DNA of 9,863 bases from Dethiosulfatibacter sp. (GCA_019084435.1 JAHRFV010000039.1:1-9863); one strand, 5' to 3'; positions 1-6,611 are shown, counted from the stretch's first letter. Made by a program: numbers and translations. Notes: generated by a model not told the origin, from the letters alone.

Positions 1-7
1 GGCAAGT

Positions 8-1798
8 ATGGCTATTTACAGATCACATGTTTTAGTTTGTGGAGGTACAGGATGTGCTTCATCTAAATCAGACTTGATAAAAAAGAGATTCGAAGAGAAA
101 ATCATCGAAATGAATCTTGATAAAGAAGTTCAAGTTATAAGTACCGGCTGTTTCGGACTATGCGAAGAGGGACCAATAGTGGTTGTATACCCTGAGGGAT
201 CCTTTTATGCAAAAATGCAAATCAATCGGGTTGATAGGATTGTAGAGGAGCATTTATATAAAGGAAGAATCGTAAGAGAATTCCTATATGAGGAAAGCAT
301 TGCAGATGAGAGATTGAAATCACTTAATCAGATTGACTTTTACAGTAAGCAGAAAAGGGTCGCTCTGAGAAATTGTGGTCTCATTAACCCTGAAAATATT
401 GAGGAATATATTGCAAGAGATGGATATGAAGCTTTGGGGAAAGCTTTGACCGAAATGACACCGGAAGAGGTTATTAAAGTTGTGAAGGATTCTAACCTCA
501 GGGGCAGAGGGGGCGGAGGTTTTCCAACTGGAGCAAAATGGAGTTTTGCTGCACCTAATAAAGCGGATCAGAAGTATATTATCTGTAATGCTGATGAAGG
601 AGATCCAGGTGCTTTTATGGATAGAAGTGTTCTAGAAGGTGACCCACACGCTGTTTTGGAAGCCATGGCTATAGCTGGTTATGCCATAGGCGCAACAAAG
701 GGATTTGTTTATGTAAGGGCTGAATATCCTATAGCAGTTAAAAGACTTGAGATAGCAATTAGTCAAGCAAAGACTATGGGATTGCTTGGAAAGAATATAT
801 TTGAATCAGGATTCGATTTTGATGTTGAGATAAGACTAGGCGCTGGTGCATTTGTCTGTGGAGAAGAAACTGCTCTTATGGCTTCAATAGAGGGAAAAAG
901 AGGAATGTCAAGAAATAAGCCTCCATTTCCTGCAGTTAGTGGATTATTTGGGAAACCGACCATAATCAACAACGTTGAAACACTGGCAAACATACCTCAA
1001 ATCATCATAAACGGCTCTAAATGGTTTAAATCATTTGGTACTGAAAAATCACCGGGTACCAAGGTCTTTGCACTTGGTGGTAAAATAAACAACACAGGTT
1101 TGGTTGAAATACCAATGGGTACATCTCTGAGAGAAGTTATCTATGATATAGGTGGCGGCTGTCCTAACGGAAAGGCATTCAAAGCTGTTCAGACTGGCGG
1201 ACCTTCTGGTGGTTGCATTACAGCTGATTATATAGATACAAAAATCGATTTCGATACATTGACAGACCTTGGATCCATGATGGGTTCAGGTGGAATGATT
1301 GTTATGGATGAAGATAACTGTATGGTAGATATAGCCAGGTTTTTCCTTGAGTTCACAGTTGAGGAATCCTGTGGCAAATGTACACCATGCCGTGAAGGAA
1401 CCAAGAGGATGTTGGAAATATTGGAAGATATTACACAGGGAAAAGCAGTCATGTCTGATCTAGATAAGCTTGAAAAACTGGCAAATAATATCAGGAGCAC
1501 CTCACTTTGCGGTCTTGGACAAACAGCACCAAACCCTGTTCTATCTACAATGAGATATTTCAGGAAGGAGTATGAAGCACATGTACTTCATAAAAAGTGT
1601 CCAGCAGGAACCTGTTCAGCACTATTGAACTATTCTATCACGGACAATTGCAGAGGCTGTACGAAATGTGTAAGACAATGTCCGGTAGGATGTATAACAG
1701 GAAAAGTTAAGGAACTACATGTTATAGATCAGGAAAAATGCATTAAGTGTGGCGCATGTATGGAAGCATGTCCATTTGATGCAATAATAAAAAAGTAG
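8..1798 (+). CDS. hydB: NADH/FMN-binding subunit HydB (NuoF-like) of electron-bifurcating [FeFe] hydrogenase
   Basis: This 596-residue subunit would bind NAD(H) and FMN and pass electrons between NADH, ferredoxin and the HydA subunit in the cytoplasm. Visible in order: a thioredoxin-like [2Fe-2S] domain with C11, C16, C48 and C52; the NuoF core with the glycine-rich RGRGGGGFPTG stretch (165-175), NADEGDPGAF (195-203) and the GAGAFVCGEETAL stretch (278-290) for FMN and nucleotide binding; an SLBB-like part; the N3-type [4Fe-4S] ligands C455, C458, C461 and C501; and a C-terminal ferredoxin domain with two CxxCxxCxxxC motifs (C548/551/554/558 and C578/581/584/588). C531 and C536 lie between the last two domains and may belong to an extra metal site. 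This fused NuoE-like/NuoF/ferredoxin layout separates HydB from plain complex I NuoF. The start at 8 gives the usual family N-terminus, but its ribosome binding site lies outside the window. HydA follows after 15 bp. An NADP-linked or formate-dehydrogenase-associated homologue is less likely given the neighbour. Confidence 0.95.
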   Translation: MAIYRSHVLVCGGTGCASSKSDLIKKRFEEKIIEMNLDKEVQVISTGCFGLCEEGPIVVVYPEGSFYAKMQINRVDRIVEEHLYKGRIVREFLYEESIADERLKSLNQIDFYSKQKRVALRNCGLINPENIEEYIARDGYEALGKALTEMTPEEVIKVVKDSNLRGRGGGGFPTGAKWSFAAPNKADQKYIICNADEGDPGAFMDRSVLEGDPHAVLEAMAIAGYAIGATKGFVYVRAEYPIAVKRLEIAISQAKTMGLLGKNIFESGFDFDVEIRLGAGAFVCGEETALMASIEGKRGMSRNKPPFPAVSGLFGKPTIINNVETLANIPQIIINGSKWFKSFGTEKSPGTKVFALGGKINNTGLVEIPMGTSLREVIYDIGGGCPNGKAFKAVQTGGPSGGCITADYIDTKIDFDTLTDLGSMMGSGGMIVMDEDNCMVDIARFFLEFTVEESCGKCTPCREGTKRMLEILEDITQGKAVMSDLDKLEKLANNIRSTSLCGLGQTAPNPVLSTMRYFRKEYEAHVLHKKCPAGTCSALLNYSITDNCRGCTKCVRQCPVGCITGKVKELHVIDQEKCIKCGACMEACPFDAIIKK

Positions 1799-1806
1799 AA
1801 GGAGGG
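1799..1806 (+). promoter_or_regulatory. Ribosome binding site fixing the GTG start of hydA
   Basis: The run AAGGAGGG sits directly after the hydB stop codon and 7 nt before GTG at 1814. It supports the GTG start, whose product begins at once with the ferredoxin-like fold (MDNVKVTING). The tight spacing suggests coupled translation of hydB and hydA. Confidence 0.85.
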
Positions 1807-1813
1807 TGTCAGT

Positions 1814-3613
1814 GTGGATAATGTAAAAGTAACAATTAACGGCATGGAAGTATCTGTCCCAGCGGATTATACTGTTTTAATGGCAGCCAGAGAGGCAAAT
1901 ATTGACATACCGACATTATGTTATTTAAAGGATATAAATGAGATTGCAGCTTGCAGATTATGTGTAGTTGAAGCGGATATAGATGGTAGACCATTAAGAA
2001 ATCTTCCAGCTTCTTGTGTGCTGAAGGTTGAAAATGGCATGAATGTAAGAACTAACACAACAAGGGTAAGAGAAGCAGTAAGAACAAATCTTGAGTTAAT
2101 CCTAGCTAATCATAACAGGGAGTGTTTAACATGCTTCAGAAATGGAACCTGTGAACTACAAAAGCTATGCGATGAAATGGGTATAGGAGATATTCCTTAT
2201 CAAGGACATAAGAGAAAAGCGATTTTGGATAATGTTTCTAGCTCAATTGTTAGAGATTCAAGCAAATGCATCCTGTGTGGTAGATGTATCAGCGTCTGTA
2301 AAGATGTTCAAGGCATTGGAATTTTAGACTTCACCAAGAGGGGATTTGAGACCGAAGTGGCTCCTGCATTTGATTATTCTATGGCAGATGCGCCTTGCGT
2401 ATATTGTGGACAGTGTATACAAGCATGTCCAGTAGCGGCTTTAAGAGAAAGAACCAACATCGATGATGTATGGGAAGCTCTTGATGATCCGGATAAATAT
2501 GTAATCGTTCAGACAGCGCCAGCCGTTAGAGCATCACTTGGAGAGGAATTTGGCATGCCTGTTGGAACTAGAGTAACCGGTAAAATGGTTGATGCCCTAA
2601 GAAGATTAGGATTTAATAATGTATTTGATACAGATTTCACAGCAGACCTTACAATTCTTGAAGAAGGAACAGAATTGTTGGGTAGGATTAAGAATGGTGG
2701 AAAATTACCCATGATTACCTCCTGTTCTCCTGGCTGGATTAGATACTGTGAGATATTCTATCCGGAGTTTGTCGAAAATCTTTCTTCATGCAAGTCACCT
2801 CAACAGATGTTCGGTGCCATTGCCAAATCATATTATGCTGATAAAATGGGATTGGATCCGAAAAAGATGGTAGTCATTTCAATTATGCCATGTACATCAA
2901 AAAAATCTGAAGCAGCAAGACCTGAAATGGAAGTTGATGGCATAAGAGACGTTGATTTCTCACTGACGACCAGAGAGTTGGGAAATATGATCAAGCAGGC
3001 AAGAATTGACTTCAAGAGATTACCGGATGAAGACTTTGATAAGGTTCTGGGAGAATACACAGGAGCAGGCGTTATATTCGGAGCGACTGGCGGAGTCATG
3101 GAGGCTGCGTTGAGAACTGTAGCAGACATACTGACAGGAGAAGACCTTGAGAACATTGAATATCAAGCAGTCAGAGGCATTGAGGGCGTAAAGGAAGCAA
3201 CCTTGAGGCTTCCTATTGGTGGCGTAGAGACTGATGTCAATGTTGCAGTAGCACACGGTACTAAGAATGCTGCGTTAGTACTGGAAGCCATTAAAGCAGG
3301 AAAGAAAAACTATCACTTTATCGAAGTGATGGCATGTCCGGGAGGGTGTGTACATGGCGGTGGACAATCACATGTGTCTTCAAAAGATAGATTAGATGTC
3401 AATCCTAAAATAAATAGAGCAAATGCTCTTTATGCAGAAGATGTGATTATGGCTAACCGAAAATCACACAAAAACCCAGAGGTCGTCAAGCTGTATGCAG
3501 ACTATCTGACAGAACCAAACAGTCATCTGTCTCACAAACTTCTTCACACACATTATACTGCGAAAAAGCAGTACGTGATTGAGAACCAGGCAGACTTTGA
3601 CGATTTAATCTAA
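1814..3613 (+). CDS. hydA: [FeFe] hydrogenase catalytic subunit HydA (group A, multi-subunit bifurcating type)
   Basis: This 599-residue subunit carries the H-cluster that makes or oxidises H2. Seen in order: an N-terminal [2Fe-2S] domain (C36, C47, C50, C68); a His-Cys3 [4Fe-4S] site (H100, C104, C107, C113); two [4Fe-4S] motifs (C152/155/158/162 and C195/198/201/205); then the H-cluster domain with L1 TSCSPGW (302-308), L2 MPCTSKKSE (358-366, C360) and L3 EVMACPGGCVHGGGQ (504-518, C508 and C512). The C-terminal small-subunit-like tail (about 535-580) is present. There is no additional C-terminal Fe-S domain of the kind found in longer homologues such as Thermotoga HydA. With HydB next door this fits the NADH/ferredoxin-bifurcating HydABC type. 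L1 has serine (S305) where the textbook motif TSCCPxW has its second cysteine. The gene starts with GTG and ends 9 bp before a strong terminator. Confidence 0.96.
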   Translation: MDNVKVTINGMEVSVPADYTVLMAAREANIDIPTLCYLKDINEIAACRLCVVEADIDGRPLRNLPASCVLKVENGMNVRTNTTRVREAVRTNLELILANHNRECLTCFRNGTCELQKLCDEMGIGDIPYQGHKRKAILDNVSSSIVRDSSKCILCGRCISVCKDVQGIGILDFTKRGFETEVAPAFDYSMADAPCVYCGQCIQACPVAALRERTNIDDVWEALDDPDKYVIVQTAPAVRASLGEEFGMPVGTRVTGKMVDALRRLGFNNVFDTDFTADLTILEEGTELLGRIKNGGKLPMITSCSPGWIRYCEIFYPEFVENLSSCKSPQQMFGAIAKSYYADKMGLDPKKMVVISIMPCTSKKSEAARPEMEVDGIRDVDFSLTTRELGNMIKQARIDFKRLPDEDFDKVLGEYTGAGVIFGATGGVMEAALRTVADILTGEDLENIEYQAVRGIEGVKEATLRLPIGGVETDVNVAVAHGTKNAALVLEAIKAGKKNYHFIEVMACPGGCVHGGGQSHVSSKDRLDVNPKINRANALYAEDVIMANRKSHKNPEVVKLYADYLTEPNSHLSHKLLHTHYTAKKQYVIENQADFDDLI

Positions 3614-3622
3614 GGTAAACTG

Positions 3623-3652
3623 AAGCCGGGCTTAGAAATCCCGGCTTTTTTG
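3623..3652 (+). terminator. Intrinsic terminator after hydA
   Basis: AAGCCGGG (3623-3630) pairs perfectly with CCCGGCTT (3640-3647) across a 9-nt loop, and six T residues (3646-3651) follow. It begins 9 bp past the hydA stop, so it closes the hydrogenase operon. Confidence 0.93.
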
Positions 3653-3667
3653 TCGTTTTTGGAACTG

Positions 3668-3736
3668 TTCAAATCTATTTACTTAGGCTTGGTAATTATA
3701 TATAATGTTTTAAATGCAAAAATTAATTCAAATCTA
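3668..3736 (+). repeat. Two copies of a 10-bp direct repeat upstream of twin promoter candidates
   Basis: TTCAAATCTA occurs at 3668-3677 and again at 3727-3736. In both cases TATAAT begins exactly 24 positions after the repeat ends (3701 and 3760). The repeat therefore occupies the same place relative to both -10 candidates, abutting the first -35 box. It may be a regulator site or the trace of a promoter duplication. Ten AT-rich bases could also recur by chance. Confidence 0.45.
3678..3706 (+). promoter_or_regulatory. Candidate sigma-A promoter for the 3782-6378 operon
   Basis: TTTACT (3678-3683) and a perfect TATAAT (3701-3706) are separated by 17 bp. The predicted start near 3713 would give a leader of about 70 nt before the ATG at 3782. 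It lies directly after the hydA terminator, where the next operon needs a promoter. Confidence 0.6.
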
Positions 3737-3756
3737 ATACATGTCATAAAGTGATG

Positions 3757-3765
3757 TGTTATAAT
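3757..3765 (+). promoter_or_regulatory. Candidate second promoter, extended -10 type
   Basis: TGTTATAAT matches the extended -10 form TGnTATAAT. No good -35 box is present at 16-18 bp upstream (ATACAT at 17). Transcription would begin near 3772, only about 10 nt before the ATG, leaving a very short leader that barely keeps the GGTGAT ribosome binding site. Confidence 0.4.
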
Positions 3766-3781
3766 AAATTAGGTGATATAC

Positions 3782-4852
3782 ATGATTAAAAAAATACTTG
3801 TATTGCTTCTTTTGATGTCGATTGTCTTATTATTCGTGGTTTATTACGCTGGTGGATTGGAAGTGATTGATAAATACCTGAACAGAGACACTGTTTTCTT
3901 ATCGGATACAGAGGAGGTGAATATTGACCTTAAAAGCTCAAAAATATTTCTGGAAAAAGGTTTTTTTTATAAACTCACAGAAAATAATCTGGCTGCTTAT
4001 GACTATGAAGGAATCCTATTAAGCAATAAAGAGTTTGAAACATTTATTGAAAAAGTTTTTATAAATAGCGATACTATAATAATGACAGAGGATGGGGTTC
4101 TTCACATACTTAACAGCGACTTAAATTTAGAGATTGATCTGACTCAGAAAAATCTTTTAAATATTCTGGAAGACTCCGCGATATACGCGTTGACTTCAGA
4201 TCTGGATTATAATAATAATTATATTGAAATATTTGATCAAAACTATGTTTCAACGGGCGTAATCAATAAGAACTCCAAGAGAATATTGAGTGTGAGAAAG
4301 TCTTTAAACTCAAACGCTTTATTGGTCAGTGCATTTGATTATGACGGAAATGTTATTATCAGTACTATCAGTGAGTATTTGATTAAAGACTACTATCAGA
4401 TTTGGGAAACAGAGTTTGTTAATGAACTCATAATTTTTCTGGAACCGGGAAATGACGGAACTTATCTGGCAACTAACAGAAACATCTATAAACTGAACAC
4501 TCAAGGCGCTGTATTGTGGCAATATGGTGGATATGACAACCTTAAAGACATGAAATTTGTTAATGGAGAACTGTACGTTCTTGAAGGGGAGAATAATACT
4601 AACCTTCACATTATCAGCAAAGATGGTAAGTTGCTGAATAAAATGACTTCTCAACACCAATATAGCAAATTGGATTTTCATGAGGGATTTTTATTACTGA
4701 CTGGTAATCAATATATTTCATATATGAAAGAGGACAAAGTTAACCTTCTTTACAACTCACAATCAACAATCAATGCAACATTATTAGACGGAAATATAAT
4801 CAGAATATTTACAGCTGACGGTATTAAGTCAATGAATATAAATATAAAGTAG
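3782..4852 (+). CDS. Membrane-anchored, probably extracytoplasmic propeller-like protein of uncertain family (DUF5711-like?)
   Basis: This 356-residue protein begins with a positively charged tip and one hydrophobic helix (about residues 4-24, IKKILVLLLLMSIVLLFVV). That fits an uncleaved anchor with the rest outside the membrane; there is no lipobox cysteine. The remainder is a run of short beta-rich segments with repeated phrases such as 'LAAYDYEGILLSNKE', 'VSAFDYDGNVI', 'YKLNTQGAVLWQYGG' and 'LHIISKDGKLLNK', typical of PQQ/WD-like beta-propellers. No catalytic motif is visible. I recall DUF5711 proteins of Firmicutes having this layout, but I cannot verify membership. ATG at 3782 was preferred to the in-frame GTG at 3773 because AGGTGAT (3771-3777) gives it proper ribosome binding site spacing, and that motif would overlap the GTG start. 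The cvpA-like gene follows after 9 bp, suggesting a shared envelope role. Confidence 0.8.
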   Translation: MIKKILVLLLLMSIVLLFVVYYAGGLEVIDKYLNRDTVFLSDTEEVNIDLKSSKIFLEKGFFYKLTENNLAAYDYEGILLSNKEFETFIEKVFINSDTIIMTEDGVLHILNSDLNLEIDLTQKNLLNILEDSAIYALTSDLDYNNNYIEIFDQNYVSTGVINKNSKRILSVRKSLNSNALLVSAFDYDGNVIISTISEYLIKDYYQIWETEFVNELIIFLEPGNDGTYLATNRNIYKLNTQGAVLWQYGGYDNLKDMKFVNGELYVLEGENNTNLHIISKDGKLLNKMTSQHQYSKLDFHEGFLLLTGNQYISYMKEDKVNLLYNSQSTINATLLDGNIIRIFTADGIKSMNINIK

Positions 4853-4861
4853 GTGTAAAAA

Positions 4862-5566
4862 ATGGGATACAATTTTGTTGATATAATCATAGTGGTTTTA
4901 CTAGCAGTATCATTTTTTTATGGTTTCAAGAGAGGTCTAATTATGGGCCTTTTCGAATTGATTGGAATCATACTATCTTTTTTCATTTCTTATAATTACT
5001 CATACATAATCCATGATGTCATTATGAGAGTAACAGGCATATTTGGATTTATAAAAGATGATGTTTCAGACAAACTAACTGATCTATTTGAGAGCCAGGT
5101 TGTCAATGATTTGGGAGGCGTCTTCAAGGGCTTCGAAAAACTACCTTTCGATATTCAGAGACTGTTGAATGACTATGTATTCAAAGATGCTATGAATGAG
5201 AATATAAGCAATTATATAGAAAACCTAGCAGATCGAATTGCCGCAATTTTCGTTTATATCATAAGTTTTGCAATCACTTTCCTTGTTGTTTATTTTGTGC
5301 TGATGATAGCAGCCAATATACTGAATACTATGTTCAAGGCACCTGTTTTAAGCACCTTTAATAGATTGTTTGGTGGAGGACTAGGCCTCATTAAGGCGAT
5401 TATAATTATCTGCATTTTTTTCGCAATAGCATCACCATTTATTTCCATGTCAAAACCAGATAACGGTCTGACATCAACAATACTGGAATCCAGATCGAGT
5501 GAGTATTTCTACGAAAACAATATTATATTAAATTACCTGACATACAAAGGAATATTAAACCAATAG
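4862..5566 (+). CDS. CvpA family membrane protein
   Basis: This 234-residue integral membrane protein resembles the CvpA (colicin V production) family. Hydrophobic helices lie at about 5-20, 25-48, 127-153 and 174-194. A soluble stretch of about 75 residues separates helices 2 and 3. The family's characteristic segment before the last helix appears as NRLFGGGLGLIKA (167-179), and the N-terminal 'DIIIVVLLAVSFFYGFKRGLI' is also typical. The family has been tied to envelope stress and colicin V export in Gram-negative bacteria; its role in Firmicutes is poorly defined. The ribosome binding site TAGGTG overlaps the stop codon of the upstream gene, so translation is probably coupled. The neighbouring membrane-anchored propeller protein is the most likely partner by context. 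Confidence 0.88.
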   Translation: MGYNFVDIIIVVLLAVSFFYGFKRGLIMGLFELIGIILSFFISYNYSYIIHDVIMRVTGIFGFIKDDVSDKLTDLFESQVVNDLGGVFKGFEKLPFDIQRLLNDYVFKDAMNENISNYIENLADRIAAIFVYIISFAITFLVVYFVLMIAANILNTMFKAPVLSTFNRLFGGGLGLIKAIIIICIFFAIASPFISMSKPDNGLTSTILESRSSEYFYENNIILNYLTYKGILNQ

Positions 5567-5580
5567 GAGGTTGACAGAAG

Positions 5581-6162
5581 ATGAAAAACATTGACGCTAG
5601 AGGTTTAGCGTGTCCACAACCAGTTATTCTTACAAAAAAAGCGCTGGATGATCATGAGAATGTTACAATAATTATTGATAATGAGATTGCCAAATTAAAT
5701 CTTATGAAGCTGGCTAAGAGCCTTGGTTGCGAGATGGCTGTAAAAGAAGATTCAACGCAAATCGAGATCTCTTTCTATAAAAAGGCAGATGAGAAACTTG
5801 AAGATATAAAAGAACAACAAAACACCAATGAAATGGTATATATAATTGGCAGCAATTTTTTGGGTAAAGGTTCAGATGAGTTGGGCAAGATACTGATGAA
5901 AGGGTTCATATATACACTGACACAAATGGATTATCCACCTTCGAAAATTGTTTTCTTGAATACAGGAATCTATCTGACATGTGTTGGTTCTGAGTCTTTA
6001 GATGATTTAGAACAGCTAATGGCAAAGGGTACAGAGATTGTTTCATGTGGAACATGTTTGAATTTCTTTGCTTTATCTGACAAATTAGCTGTGGGAGAAG
6101 TATCCAACATGTATGAAATAGTTGATATTATTACAGCAGGCCGAAACACAGTAATGGTATAA
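5581..6162 (+). CDS. yedF: YedF: sulfurtransferase-like selenium metabolism protein (TusA + DsrE domains)
   Basis: This 193-residue protein fuses two small sulfur-handling domains. Residues 1-70 form a TusA-like domain with the signature LACPQPVI (C11-P12-x-P14), whose cysteine carries persulfide or selenium in relatives. Residues 84-193 form a DsrE-type domain, with YIIGSNFLGKGSDELG near its start and a CGTC motif (C156, C159) near its end. Clostridial relatives of this fused form are annotated as putative selenium metabolism proteins because they often sit near selD or selenoprotein genes. Neither is present here, so the selenium role is inherited from the family and not shown by context. 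AGGAGG (5565-5570) overlaps the upstream stop codon and supports ATG at 5581. It could instead serve tRNA thiolation or Fe-S sulfur delivery. Confidence 0.92.
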   Translation: MKNIDARGLACPQPVILTKKALDDHENVTIIIDNEIAKLNLMKLAKSLGCEMAVKEDSTQIEISFYKKADEKLEDIKEQQNTNEMVYIIGSNFLGKGSDELGKILMKGFIYTLTQMDYPPSKIVFLNTGIYLTCVGSESLDDLEQLMAKGTEIVSCGTCLNFFALSDKLAVGEVSNMYEIVDIITAGRNTVMV

Positions 6163-6174
6163 AGGTGGTTCTTA

Positions 6175-6378
6175 ATGACTGAGAAAATAGATATAGGTGA
6201 TATCATTAAATTAAAAAAGCAACATCCCTGTGGAGGCTATGATTGGGAGGTCCTAAGAGTGGGAACGGATTTCCGGATAAAGTGTACCACTTGCGACAGA
6301 CAGGTTTGGTTGCCAAGAAGAGAAGTTTTGCGAAGAATGAAAAAAATAGTGTCGAGAAAAGAAGAGCAGGATGTTTAG
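6175..6378 (+). CDS. DUF951 family protein
   Basis: This short, basic 67-residue protein matches the Firmicutes DUF951 family in length and pattern: IGDIIKLKKQHPCGGYDWEVLRVGTDFRIKC-type core, then CTTCDRQVWLPRREVLRRMKKI. Cysteines C19, C37 and C40 with H17 could form a metal site, and the fold resembles small beta-barrel, nucleic-acid-binding domains; both points are inference. No function is established for the family. AAAGGTGG (6161-6168), immediately after the yedF stop and 6 nt before ATG, fixes the start. It is the last gene of the operon. The 3' end of the coding sequence forms the left arm of the transcription terminator. Confidence 0.88.
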   Translation: MTEKIDIGDIIKLKKQHPCGGYDWEVLRVGTDFRIKCTTCDRQVWLPRREVLRRMKKIVSRKEEQDV

Positions 6379-6397
6379 CGAAACCCTGCTCTTTTCT
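6360..6397 (+). terminator. Intrinsic terminator embedded in the 3' end of the DUF951 gene
   Basis: AAGAGCAGG (6362-6370, within the last codons) pairs with CCTGCTCTT (6385-6393). It is extended by G6361-T6394 and A6360-T6395 across a 14-nt loop that contains the stop codon (6376-6378). The following T tract (CTTTTCTAAT) is short and interrupted, so it may be leaky. Confidence 0.72.
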
Positions 6398-6412
6398 AAT
6401 AAGTAAAACCTA

Positions 6413-6442
6413 TTGTTTTTTAGATACAAGTTGATTTATAAT
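6413..6442 (+). promoter_or_regulatory. Candidate promoter for the leader/aroK-aroD-aroE transcript
   Basis: TTGTTT (6413-6418) and a perfect TATAAT (6437-6442) are 18 bp apart. Transcription would start near 6449, just before the first large hairpin, giving a leader of about 186 nt before aroK. The -35 box matches the consensus only in its first three bases. Confidence 0.55.
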
Positions 6443-6455
6443 GGTATCAACAGGG

Positions 6456-6498
6456 TCTAGGGTTCTGGTGGTGTTTCAAATGCCATCTGAACCTTAGA
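6456..6498 (+). other. Strong RNA hairpin in the aroK leader (element 1)
   Basis: TCTAGGGTTC (6456-6465) pairs with GAACCTTAGA (6489-6498), ten pairs with one G-U. After a single T/T mismatch, GGTGGTG (6467-6473) pairs with TGCCATC (6481-6487), with three G-U pairs, closing a 7-nt loop TTTCAAA. Its size and lack of a T tract argue against a terminator. It begins about 7 nt after the predicted transcription start. It may be the first domain of a structured leader, part of a small RNA, or an end structure of a small mobile element. No known riboswitch class is recognised. Confidence 0.65.
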
Positions 6499-6503
6499 AA
6501 CCG

Positions 6504-6611
6504 TTATCCAGGGACTCTACAGTGCTTATCTCCCACTACTATAAGTGTGAGTCTAGCACTGTTAGTCATCGGATAGAAGTGGGAGTCTTAGCATTGTTAG
6601 TCATCGGATAA
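6504..6611 (+). other. Long interrupted hairpin with a duplicated 3' arm (element 2), two exclusive folds
   Basis: The 5' arm is TTATCC (6504-6509), GACT (6513-6516), ACAGTGCT (6519-6526) and CTCCCACT (6530-6537). It can pair with either of two downstream copies. Copy 1 offers AGTGTGAG (6544-6551), AGCACTGT (6555-6562), AGTC (6564-6567) and GGATA (6571-6575), with one C/T mismatch and a 6-nt loop ACTATA. Copy 2 offers AGTGGGAG (6578-6585), AGCATTGT (6590-6597), AGTC (6599-6602) and GGATAA (6606-6611), with all 26 pairs formed, one of them G-U. Internal loops fall in the same places in both folds. The structure could be a regulatory leader, a small RNA or a miniature element; the sequence does not decide which. 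Confidence 0.7.
6543..6610 (+). repeat. Tandem direct repeat, two 33/34-bp copies
   Basis: Copy 1 spans 6543-6575 and copy 2 spans 6577-6610, separated by one base. They differ by T6548/G6582, C6559/T6594 and one extra T in copy 2, at 6588-6589. Both end in the identical stretch GTTAGTCATCGGATA (6561-6575 and 6596-6610). Each copy is the 3' arm of the element 2 hairpin, so this is a duplication of half a palindrome. Two copies with one-base spacing do not make a CRISPR array. Confidence 0.92.

Noticed and set aside
3773..3781. GTG at 3773 as the start of the propeller-like protein
   Set aside because: It would sit inside the AGGTGAT ribosome binding site. ATG at 3782 is better spaced and begins a normal K-K-hydrophobic anchor.
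5581..6162. Selenocysteine insertion signals or UGA-recoded frames near yedF
   Set aside because: All reading frames here close on normal stops without an interrupted conserved domain, and no gene shows an in-frame UGA at a catalytic cysteine position.
6243..6434. Second small + strand reading frame overlapping the DUF951 gene
   Set aside because: It lies in another frame of a recognised family gene, lacks its own ribosome binding site, runs through the terminator and has no recognisable content.
6456..6500. Guanidine-I (ykkC) riboswitch suggested by CTAGGGTTC
   Set aside because: The downstream conserved blocks of ykkC (CTGGTCC-GAGAG and ACACGG types) are missing, and CTAGGGTTC is fully used in pairing with GAACCTTAG. 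The downstream genes also do not fit.
6543..6610. Start of a CRISPR array
   Set aside because: There are only two copies, a single base between them, no spacers, and the repeat is the arm of a larger hairpin.
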